NCBI RefSeq assembly: GCF_000143415.4
Contig: NW_003314303.1
Span: 678,131-742,130, forward strand
Length of the DNA: 64,000 nucleotides
Source: Selaginella moellendorffii
Taxonomy: Eukaryota; Streptophyta; Lycopodiopsida; Selaginellales; Selaginellaceae
Direction of reading: 5' to 3'
How positions within the stretch are numbered: the stretch's first letter is position 1; each line of letters begins with the position of its first letter. Shown one piece after another: positions 45,390 through 55,681 of this stretch. The position numbers and the translations under genes were made by a program. Below the pieces are notes generated by a model. The model worked only from the letters and a program-made list of their open reading frames with translations, had not been told where the DNA came from and ran no database searches.

Positions 45390-46870
45390 TGGATCTGGCA
45401 TGGCGTGGAAGATCATGATTGCAATTGCAGGGCCAAGATGGCTGAATTGGATGTAGCTCGTGAGGATGGTGTTCCAGAACACTGTGCTACTCTCTCGTGC
45501 TAGAGAGGAGTCTTGTGCAAATGCCTATTCAAGGCCAATGCTGCGATCATGGCATTGTAGCTCAATTTGAGAGAAGATCTGCCACACCTCCACGACATCC
45601 ACAATCCGGGCATACGCATCGATGATCACTCTGATCGCACTATGGTCCTAACTCTCCGGCTCAAGCGATCAAACAGCACCCTGGCTTCCTTGATCCTCCC
45701 GGACTGAGCGTAAGCCTTACCTAGTCCTCGAGCATGGAGATTTTGGAGTTGGGTGATGCAAATCGATCAAAGAGGAGCTTGGCCTGCTCAATCCTGCCAC
45801 CAAATGCAAGACCTGTGACCATGGCATTGATTGTCAGGGCGTTGCGATGGGGCATCAGACCAAAGAGGAGCTGTGCCTCATCAAGATTGCTGCTCCTCAT
45901 GTAGCCAGAGATGATTGCATTCCATGCCACCACAACACACCGCAGCATGGAATTGAAGAGTGCACATCTGGCCCCATGTGGCGTGGGTGGAGATCATCAA
46001 TGTCTACAATACTGTGTCTCGATCAGGCATGGAATCAAACACTTTTCTAGCATTGCCCACTCAATCACTTGTGAGGTAGGCAGCTAGGGAGTGAGTTCCA
46101 CACGACCGTGTTGTGCAACTCTATGGAATCAAACAAAATCTTTGTGTCCATGGCCAGTCCCTACTGTGCATAAGCTCTGATCATTGTGCTCCAGGAGACA
46201 GGGTTTCTCTGTGGCATCACGGTGAAGAGAGCTTGAGCCTCACAGATATGGCCGTGAGAACCCATTGCTGTGATCATCAGGTTGTGTCTCTGAAAGGGAT
46301 TCTCTAAAATATCATGATTGCATTGTTGATCCTCCCAGACTCTGCAATCGCACCCAGGAGGCTGTTCCACGAGCAGCAGTCCCACTCGGGCATCTCAAAG
46401 AAAACAATGGCCATTTGCCCATTCGTGGCATTTGCCATATTCATAGAGTTCCAAGAGGCTATAGTTCGTAATGGCATAGAATCAAATAGATCCTTCACAT
46501 TTTCTAAATCATTTCTTGATGCCAAAACTGATATCATTGTTGTATATGACAAAACATCTCACTCTGGCATCTCATTGAAGAGGGCACTAGCTTCCTCCAG
46601 ATGCCAGTTTTGGGCATAGCACAAAAGCATCATGTTCCAGCAGATGACGTCTCTATGTGCCAGTGCAAGAAAAACAGTTTTCATTTTATCAACCATTCTG
46701 CAATCTGCATAGGCAGTGATCATTGTTATCCATGACACGAGACTATAGAAAAGCATCCCATCAAACAATCACCATGCCTCCAACAGATCCCCAGCCACGG
46801 CAATTGCTGCAATAGCAACATTCCAGCTGATAAGATTCTTCACTAGGTTTTTTTGAAACACCTGCCTAGC
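45390..46870 (-). pseudogene. PPR protein relic, copy B
   Basis: Recognisable PPR repeats include NLDEAQLLFGLMPHRNALTI, GGRIEQAKLLFDRFAS, NDLENVKDLFDSMPLRTIAS and ESGRINNAIMIF. It is the most complete of the three relics but has several frame changes and stops. Colinear with 24,240-25,680. Confidence 0.8.
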
Positions 46871-47690
46871 CTCAAATAATCATGAATAATGATGTTAATG
46901 TTTGCTCTTAGCCAATAGGAGGTGGCCAATTGATCAGCATTAACATTCAACTTTTTGTAGTGGAAATTTGCTGTGTTATTTAAATTTATAATTCTTTCTA
47001 TTGAATTTGATAATTTTCTATAAAAAAACATATGCATATAGTTATTTTTCCAATTCTTCTTTCAAAATGGAATATAATATATGTTATTTTAATACTAATT
47101 TAATTTAATTTTTAATGTAATAGAACTATGATAATCAAAATAATGTTTGCTAACTGGGCAACATATTTATATTTATGAAACCTACGTGACACAACATTTG
47201 ACCTTTCTGCTGGAGCATTCTTACGTCTGTGAGTTTTAAGCAATGACTAGTGGGAAATAATACTGTTTTTTTTTTCTTTTTTGGGAAACAAAATTTGGTA
47301 GCATGACATTTATCTGATGATCTCACCCAAAAGATTGATATCCCAATCAACTGTCACCCAATGTCTCGCTTCACCTAAGTGCTTACAACAATGTTTCTAC
47401 TATTGGTCTCTCTTTTTTTGGCAAACCAAAGTATGTTCCACAAACCATGAACATTGGAAGCGATTGCAATACTTGTCCTATTGCTCTCATTTGTGTGTGC
47501 ATTTGAAGGTCTGCCATTTTGTGCTCTTCAGAACATCTCTAGAGAGATCACAGATTGGGCGATGACCATTTGCCAAGTTTCAAATCAAAGAAAAACACTA
47601 AATAAAAAGTGCACCAAATCTAAGATGTTTGCCTTCAAGAGATGGCTAACCTTGGTTGTCTCCACACAAGCTGTGGGATAGATCATATCA
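46871..47690. other. AT-rich unit boundary, copy B/C, no gene seen
   Basis: Colinear with 14,241-15,060 and with the A/B boundary, with one local rearrangement at about 47,160-47,300 where a segment appears moved. No gene was recognised. Confidence 0.65.
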
Positions 47691-47694
47691 AGGA

Positions 47695-47800
47695 TTTGGC
47701 ACTCTGGAGAGAAAGCGTCCCTTCTTGTTGATGAAATTGGTCCAAAATGGTGCCATGCACGGAGGAATGCATCCTGTGGCAAGAGTGGGCTTGTTTCGTA
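47695..47800 (-). pseudogene. Tau GST exon-1 scrap, copy C
   Basis: Third copy of the relic seen at 15,074-15,170 and 34,200-34,300. Confidence 0.65.
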
Positions 47801-47901
47801 TGTGAATTACCGAGAAGGCAGACGGACTTAGAGATACGTAATGTACTCTACCACATAAAAGAATATTCTAATAAAATTAAGCATATTCTTTTTTCTCTCA
47901 A

Positions 47902-48634
47902 TCACTTTCCTCTGTACACCATGGAGCGAGCCACGAGAAACTCTTTGAGCGCCTCGACTGTGGGCAGCACGAGCTTGGCAGCGGGATGCGCAAGCACGGC
48001 CTGGAAGAAGTTGTGGAGACACGGGCACTGCTCCTGGCTCGCGGGCTTCAAGCCCATCACTCCCACAACCCCGGGGGCATAGGGAGCGAGCATCACATCT
48101 AAGAAGGAGAAGCTCGCGCCGCCCAAGAAGGGACCCTCTTGTGCACTTCCCAGCTTCGTCAAGGCCCCCTCGAGAAGCACGCAGTTGGCGATGAATTCCT
48201 CGTTTGCGGCATCTTTGTCGTTCCCGCGCACGAAACGCATCAAGCAGTCCAGCAGCTGTACAAGCAAAGGCGTGAGATTGAGTAGATTTCTCGAGATTTA
48301 TAGAACATACCTTCTTGTCGATGAAATCGGTCCAGAAGTGGTGCTCTGCGCGGAGGAATGCGTCTTTTGGCAAGAGTGGCGATGTTCCAGGCCAAACCTC
48401 ATCGATGTAGTGGATGATGATGGCCGACTCTGTGATGGGCTTGCCCTTGTGGATGAGAACCGGGACCTTCTTGTGAACTGGATTGGACTCAAGTAGGATC
48501 TTGCTCTTGTTGCCCAAATCCTGGGGGAGATCTTCGTGCTCGATGCCCTTGAGCACCAGTGCAAGCTTGGCTCACATCGAGAAGGGGCTGGGCCAAAAGG
48601 TGAGCAGTGTTACATCTTGATCACTAGAAGCCAT
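47902..48634 (-). pseudogene. Fused tau GST (GST2 front, GST1 tail), copy C, with a stop
   Basis: Exon 1 (48,634-48,311), the 55-bp intron and the first two thirds of exon 2 are GST2: FVRGNDKDAANEEF and APGVVGVMG. From GLKPASQEQCP onward the text is GST1: HNFFQAVLAHPAAKL and VEALKEFLVARS. Only one GST gene lies between the unit boundary and the UGT here, so unequal crossing-over between GST2 and GST1 removed what lay between. Codon 21 (48,574-48,572) is TGA where copies A and B have CGA (Arg), which ends the protein before the active site is complete. TATATAAAG is kept at 48,703-48,711. Apart from that codon the 225-codon frame is open. Confidence 0.88.
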
Positions 48635-48913
48635 TGGAATTGGAAATCTAGAAGAAAGATCTGGAAATGCGAGAGGCTGGAGAAAGGTTTGTTGGAGTCG
48701 CGCTTTATATAGTCCGTGTGATCCACGGGGAGCGAGGGGAGTTCCAGAACATAATTTGTACCTTCGTTAGGCCACGATTGACTGGGAAGAGATATTTGAG
48801 AAGAGATCTTCATGAATGTCGGTAGAACACTTAAGTTTTTAACCCGGTTATTCCCAAGCCCACCACCCGGTGCTGCCCCGAGCGACCACAGTTTGTTAGA
48901 CCGAAGCCAAAGA

Positions 48914-50232
48914 TCACGATCGAGTGTCGGTAGAACACAAGTCTGTGAACAGCATCAGGTTATTCCGAGAGCCACCACCCGGTGCCACTGCCTTTCTCGC
49001 CGCGTCCCTGAATTCCCTCGCTCTCGCCTTTCGAGCTTTTTCGCTGAAGATCCTCGCAATGGCCTCAGCAATCTCCTCCCGCTTCACAAACGCGTCGGAG
49101 CTCCTCCCGTCCGAAACTTCCACCCCGATGCGGCACCTCTCCGCCATGATCTTGCGGTTGAGCCCCTGCTCGTATATCCGAGGCCAGCAGATGATCGGCA
49201 TGCCACTGGAGATGCTCTCCAGGACCGAGTGCCATCCGCAGTGGCTCACGAATCCAGCCACTGCCCTGTGCGCCAGAACTTCTCTCTGAGGCGCCCATGA
49301 AACCACCAGGCCTCGTCCCTTGGTCCGCTCGACGAAGTTCTTGTAGAAGTCACTGTTCTTCACCAGGACTGTCGTGTCGCCCTCGTCCACGAACTGGGGC
49401 GGCCTGACTGTGAGCAAGAACGGCACCTTGCTCGCCTCCAAACCAAGTGCGAGCTCCTCGAATTCCTCCTGCGACAGCTTCGCTATGCTGCCGAATGCGA
49501 CATAGAGGACTGAGTCTGGCTCCTGCGTGTCGAGCCAGTCGAGGCATTCCCTATCCTCCTTGAGAAAGCTCAGCACGGACTTCAAGTCGCCGTGATCATC
49601 CAGCACCGGGAACAAGGGACCGATTGGCAGAAACTTGTCGTTGAAAAGCTTCTTCATCGCGTCCACCACCTCGGGCTCCAGCTCGTGGAATGTGTTACAC
49701 AGGATCCAGGAGGACGCCTTGAGCCGCTCGGCTCCAGCACGAAAGTACTCAAGCACGGCTTCCGTGTAGTGCCATGGAAGATCAGACTGCTTGATCGAGT
49801 CTATCCCCGGAATGTAAGTGATTTCTCGGTCCTCGCCATCTGATTTTAAACAAGACAAAGATTTAGAGCTATAAGAGTTGACAAAGACAAACCTTTTATC
49901 AGAAGATCGCCTTCGAAAATAAGCAGTGGGACGTGGTACTCAACAGCAAACCAAGCCGCACTTCCAGGCCAGTAAACAGCGTATGGAATTCCAAATTCGC
50001 TGGCGACTGGAGCACACCATGATCCAGCATAGTGATCGGAGATTATGACGGTAACGCGAGGTCCACTGTCATTCAGAGCTTGGATCAAATTCTTGAACTC
50101 GCCGCTGAGATCGTAAACTGCTCTTGAAAAGCACATTAGATCAGCTTCTGCAGCAGCGAGAACTCCTTTTGACAAATCCACCGCGGGATGAAGAGGCTCT
50201 AACCTGATATCCAACTCCGAAGGAAAATCCCA
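48914..50232 (-). pseudogene. UDP-glycosyltransferase, copy C, N-terminus removed
   Basis: Exon 2 (49,839-48,914) and the 53-bp intron match copies A and B. Exon 1 starts abruptly at Trp52 (WDFPSELD): at 50,232 the sequence switches to a chromovirus integrase. About 51 residues, including catalytic His19 and the promoter, are gone. The PSPG box has HCGWHS where active family members have HCGWNS, so it has also drifted at a donor-binding residue. Confidence 0.88.
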
Positions 50233-51154
50233 GTACAGCCTATCACCCACAAACAGGTATTGGTTATTAAGTCAAGTTGGATGGCACTAACACTTCTTGA
50301 CAAATGGACAAACGGAAAGGGTGAATAGGCAACTGAAGGATTATTTGCGATGGTATGTCTCCGGAGACCAGACCGATTGGGTAAGTCATTTGGGACTTGC
50401 GGAAATGTGTTATAACAACTCACCACATTCGAGTATCGGGGTGAGTCTATAGGAAGTCATCAATGGACGAGCTATTGAAGGTCCTGTGGAACTCGGCGTG
50501 GCCGAGTATCATGGAGAGTTACCCGTAGTGGAGGCATTCAGGGCGGAAAGACTCAACATTTGGAATCTAGTGAGGGATTCCTTGGAACGAACTCAACAAA
50601 GGCAAACCAAGTACGCGAACCAGAAGCGCTGGGATATAGAGTTCCAAGCTGGGGAGAAGGTGTGGCTGAACACCAAGAACCTCAGGTTGCCAAGTGGGAT
50701 CAGCTGGAAGTTGACCCAAAAGTAAGATGCATGTATTCCTGGAAATGAACTGATCTTGAGTTCTTTAAGTAGATTCGTAGGGCCTTATGAAATTGAGGCA
50801 CGAATCGGTAAAATGGCTTACCGCCTCTGACTTCCTTGAGAGATGGGGAAGATGCACCCAGTGTTCTATGTGAACCTACTCAAGCCGTATTTTGAGGATC
50901 CACTTTGCAAGGACCAAGTGAGACCTTTACCTGAGGTTATCCAAGGGGAAGAGGAATACGAAGTGGAGGCCATTCTCAATGCACGCAAGAGCAAGCGACA
51001 AGGACATGAGGTGAGAGAGTTCCATGTGAAGTGGAAAGGATTTCCACACTACGAAGCAACATGGGAACCGAAGGAAAACCTAGCAAACGTGCGAGATCTA
51101 GTGGAGGAATTTCTGCAAGGCAGAACTCTATGTACTTATGCAAAGTTTAATTAA
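50233..51154 (+). pseudogene. Chromovirus integrase C-terminus and chromodomain
   Basis: The Ty3 integrase is entered midway (TNGQTERVNRQLKDYLR). The frame passes the GPY/F-type module with a stop and a shift near 50,450-50,830, then runs into PVFYVNLLKPYF. It ends in a clear chromodomain, about 50,955-51,100 (EYEVEAILNARK, FHVKWKGF, ATWEP). Chromodomains at the integrase end define chromoviruses, Ty3 elements that target heterochromatin. The 5' two thirds of the element are missing, and the break point lies in the UGT copy C. Confidence 0.88.
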
Positions 51155-51553
51155 AGTATCAATTTGTGAAGTTGAGCAATGGCATATGTTGGGACCCGAA
51201 GGTGTGCCGAAGGTAAGCTAATTAGCATGGGTTAGCTAGGTCAACCAGGCGTAGGGAACTACGCCTGACTCTCTGCGGGGATATTGAATCCGTAGATGTA
51301 TTTTACAGGTTGGGTTCGAGTCCCAACCCCCTAGTAAAGCAAGGCTGGGTTCAAGTCCCGACCCCATACTAGGGCGTGGTGAGGTGAGGGGTATAGGGAC
51401 ACCTATACTCTATTGTCATGGGCTTTTGGCTGGGGAGGCTAACTTAGGCACACTGCTAAGTGGGGGGATGCCCCCGGAGACATGGTCAACAAGTCATAGG
51501 ATAAAATGAGACATTTGATGTGGGCATTGAACTTCTTCTATGGGTGGTGGAGT
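51155..51553 (+). mobile_element. Chromovirus 3' untranslated interior and polypurine tract
   Basis: Non-coding. It includes GGGATGCCCCCGG..CATGGTCAACAA and the CTATGGGTGGTGGAGT tract. Both are shared with the LARD interiors (rc of about 1,780-1,720 and 11,210-11,225). Confidence 0.75.
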
Positions 51554-52546
51554 TGTAAGGAACCAACTTCCTGAGGTGTCATAGGCTAAAGGATCCCCAA
51601 AAGCATGACCAAAATGACAAAGAGTTCATTGGATGGGACTGAGTCTGAGATCGAGTCCAAGACCGACTCTGAGACCGAGTTCGAGATAAAGTCTGGGATC
51701 GAGCCCGAGGCCGAATTGGAGACCGAGTTCAAAACCGAGTTCGAGACCAAGCTTGAGACAGAGTCCGAGATCCAAATCGGGCCCAAGACCGAGTCCGAGG
51801 TCAAGTCCAAAGTCGAGTCCAAGATCGGGTCCGAGATCGAGTCTGAGACCGAGTCCAAAGTCAGGTCCGAGATCGAGTCCGAGACCGAGTCCGAGTACTA
51901 ATACAGGTCAAGGGGTGAAAGACCAACATGTGCGTCTCCCTGGGGGGGGGGGGGCTGCAGGGGGTTCCAAAAGTATAGTAGTGAGGTCTAGGGAACCAGT
52001 CTTGAAGGAACTCTCCAATGGTGCTTCTAAACTGACTTGAGGTTGAAACTGGGGCTGAAGGGCCTTGGGTGGGAGTGAGCATGGACTTGGGTGGGAGTGA
52101 GCATGGACTCGGGTGGTGCCGGAGGGGCCACCCAAGGAAGTGTTCAAAAGCAGCTCTCACTCCCGAAAGGGAAACCGATTGCAGTGCTCCCGGCTCATGT
52201 GGAGTGGTGCCCCACTTGAGTACTTGGTGGCTCATTGGTCCTCGCCCTTCCTAGGGGCTTGGACCTTCCCTTCGGGATGGAAGTGGGGGGGTAGAGGTAC
52301 CCATACTGGGCCGTTAGGCCATGGTGTTTTGCCCCGGTGGGGGATTGGGAGAGATTTGGTAATCTCGGGGTGGATGGCTAACGCTCCGTGGCTCGTGCAG
52401 TGAGTAGCTGAAACCAAGTAGGACCAAGTAGGAGCTGGTACAATAGGCAGGAACCTTGGCGAGGGAAATTAGCAAAAGCCAAGGTAGTGTTGGTTGGATA
52501 GACGAAGTAAGTTGGCAAATTGGAAAGGAAAAATTTGTGGCTTACA
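51554..52546 (+). mobile_element. Chromovirus LTR (related to the LARD LTR)
   Basis: The 993-bp LTR starts TGTAAGGAACC and ends GGCTTACA. It has a shorter GAGTCC/GAGACC minisatellite (about 51,640-51,900), then ACTAATACAGG, a G-run and CCAAAAGTATAGTAG. The same order occurs in the LARD LTRs, most closely copy a (minus strand, about 9,890-9,790). This suggests a coding relative of the LARD family. Confidence 0.75.
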
Positions 52547-52713
52547 TATGGCCATGGAGAAAAGATGTGCAAATGGAAACACCAACGTTGCGACAAACGG
52601 TCACGAAAGAAAGAAAGCAATACGGCTTTCTCACATGACAATAGGGTCATGGAAACAAGAGAACGAGAATAGAACAAACGGCTCAAATCATATAGCAATA
52701 TAGCTATAGAACT
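52547..52713 (-). mobile_element. 3' LTR remnant and polypurine tract of a minus-strand Ty3 element
   Basis: Just after the stop of the minus-strand pol, GAGGAAGGGGAGAATTG is a polypurine tract, followed by a TGAGTTC LTR-like start. The sequence is cut after about 165 bp by the neighbouring chromovirus LTR. Confidence 0.55.
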
Positions 52714-55681
52714 CAATTCTCCCCTTCCTCAAGAATGTCATCCAAGTTATAACCAAAACTCAGAAACACTCTCTTCACGTCATCCTTAGTTTCCCATGTA
52801 GCTTCGTCCATGGAATAACCATTCCATTGAACTAACAACTCCCTAGTTGTCTTCCAGCGTGTTTTCACCAATCTTTGAGCAAGAATATTGGCCGGACCAG
52901 CCTTCTCTGCATCAATCTCTGGAACCTGGATGATGGACTGATCCACAATATCACGAAAGTGCAAACACGCTTTAATCTTGCTCACATGGAACGTTGGATG
53001 AATCTTCGAACCAATTGGCAAGTCCAAAGTGTATGCAAGATCCCCCACACGCTGTAAAATTGTCCAAGGCCCACAATAACGTGGAGACAATTTAGCACAG
53101 CCACCTCCTTTCAGAGACCATTGTGCATCCAACAGCTTAAGGAAAACCTTGTCATCAACTTTGTACTCTTGATGACGATGATGCTTATCAGCCAATTTTT
53201 TGTCTCATTCTTGAGCTTGCCTTATGTTCAATTTTGCCAACTCAAGCTTGTCTTGCATATCCTCCAAGAAATCACAAGCATGAGGAACCCGAACCAAAAC
53301 CACATTCAAACTCACAGGAGACCTAGACTCATAGCTATACATTGCCATAAAGGGAGACATGCTAATAGCCGATTGATGAGTGCAATTGTGAGCAAACTGA
53401 AGCAAAGGCAAGTACTTCTCCCATACTCCCTGTCGAGTCAAGTTTCCCACAAAAGACAATAGCATATCTTCTAATAGCTGATTCATGCGCTCTGTTTGCC
53501 CATCAGATTGTGGATGCTCACCACTACTCATGCTCAGCTTAGTCTCTAGTTTCTCAAAGACTGTTTGCCAAAACTTGGATGTGAACTTAGGATCCCGATC
53601 ACTCACAATGTCACCCAGCAAACCATAAAGACTGAATAACCGGTCTACAAACAACTGAGCAAGTTCAGAAGCTTTTATCGTTGTCTTCATAGGGAAGAAG
53701 TGAGCCATCTTCATCAAACGATCCACAACAACCCAAATAGCATCATTTCCTCGAAAGGTTTTGGGCAAACCAGTGATAAAGTCTATCGAGATGCTATCCC
53801 ACTTATTCTCGGGTACACGTAAAGGATGATAGAGACCAGCAAGCTTCTGATGATCAATTTTGACTACGTGGCAAGTTAAACAACCATGTACGTACTTCTC
53901 AACATCTGACTTCATCCCAGGCCAAAAGAAATGCCTCTTCACCAACATATACGTTCGCAATACCCCCGGATGCCCAGCACTTGGCACATCATGACACTCA
54001 ACCAAAATCCGTTTGATGAATTTGTCAACACGAGGAACCACTACACATCCCTTCTTCACCAGGATTCCATCTCGTATCTCGAATGACGCAAACTTGTCAC
54101 CCTTTAAATCTGTAGAGGCATCCCTCAACAAAACCTTCGCGCGAATATCAGTGATAAAGGAGTCAAAGTCAGCAAACTCCTTAAGCTCATCCAAGAGATT
54201 GCCAGATAGCTTCACAAACAAGATAGAATTTACCATCCTAGATAATGCATCGGCCACCTTATTGTCACCTCCATGCTTGTACTGGATCTCAACAGACATT
54301 TCCTGCAAGAACTCTTGCCAACGAGCAAGGTGGCCTCAAAGATCCTTTTGTCGACTGAAATATTGGAGAGACTGATGGTCTGAATCCACATGGAAGTCCA
54401 ATCCATATAGATAATGTTGCCATGCCTTCACAACAGCAATCACAGCATACAACTCTTTGTCTCGAGTAGGCCAATTCCGCTGTGTGGCATCAAACTTATA
54501 GCTCATGTATGCAAGAGGATGCCCAACTTGAAGCAATACTTCTCCAATAGCAATGTCACTTGCATCTGTCTCGACCACAAGAGGCTTTTCAAAATCAAAA
54601 ATCTTCAACACTGGAGTAGAGATACAACACTACTTCAAATGTTGAAATGCCACTTCACACTTCTCATCCCAACCATGAATAGTAGCATGTTTCGACGTAT
54701 TCTGGAGAAGATTAGTTAAAGGGGCTGACATCCCGGAAAAGTCCTTCACAAATCGTCGAAAAACTCCAACCATACCAAAGAAACTATGGAGATCATGCAC
54801 TATCGAAGGTATAGGCCAATCAACCACGGCCTGAATCTTTGCAGGATCAGCTCTCACTCCATGTACCGAAATCAAATGCCTGAGATATCCAATCTCATCT
54901 AAAAATAACTCGCACTTGGATAACTTCGAGTAGAGCTTGTTGTCCTTCAAAAGTTGTAAAACACTTCGCACATGCATCTCATGTTCCTCCACGGAAGAGC
55001 TGAATACTAGGATATCATCAAAATAATCAATTGCAAACTTTCCCAAATAAGGTTGTAGAACTTGATTTATCAATCTTTGAAAAGTTGTAGGAGCATTTGT
55101 CAAACCAAACGGCATCACTAAAAACTCGTAGTAACCTGTCCTTGTCCGAAATGTAGTTTTTGGAACATCCTCTGGCTTGACACAAATCTGATGATATCCT
55201 TGCCTCAAATCAATCTTCAAAAAATATTGAGCAAATCACCACGAAGACAATCAAGCAAATCATCGATACGAGGGATCAGGAACATATTCTTCACTGTCCT
55301 ATCATTTAATCCTTTGTAATTCACGCAAAGACGCTATGTACCATCTTTCTTTTTGACCATCACCACTGGAGCAGCCCAAGGAGACTTGCTGATCCATAAC
55401 CACCCTTTCCAAAGGTATTCAGCAAGTTGCCTATTAATCTCCTCATCTTTAGCGGGACTAGTACGAGTTGGTTGTCGCTGAAAAGGAGTAGCTCCAGGAA
55501 CCAAGTCAATCTCATGCTGAATTCCACGTTTGGGAGGCAAATCATCAGGTAACTCATCTGGAAATATGTCATGGAACTCCTCCTAAATGGAATCCACTCG
55601 AGCCTCATGCCCACGAACATACTCCAAATCAGACATGATCATATTAGAAAGAAACGGGTACACCACAAAAGACCTAGCTAT
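52714..55681 (-). pseudogene. Ty3 pol relic: RT, RNase H, integrase, chromodomain-like end
   Basis: Read from 55,681 down: the RT entry (GIQHEIDLVPGATPF), then DLRQGYHQI, FLVMPFGLTNAP and the YFDDIL catalytic box (about 55,040). RNase H follows (VVETDASDIAIGEVLLQ, about 54,580). Integrase has a zinc-binding region (HPGVLRTYMLV, CLTCHVVK), a WDSISIDFITGLP core and GEHPQSDGQTERMNQ. The end is NGYSMDEATWE, chromodomain-like. In-frame stops separate these blocks at about 55,333, 55,220, 54,627, 54,335 and 53,205; at least two are TGA where CGA (Arg) is expected. Dead element. Confidence 0.9.

Noticed and set aside
52456-52716. Short ORFs at the joint of two retrotransposon remnants
   Set aside because: They span the LTR junction and have no conserved content.
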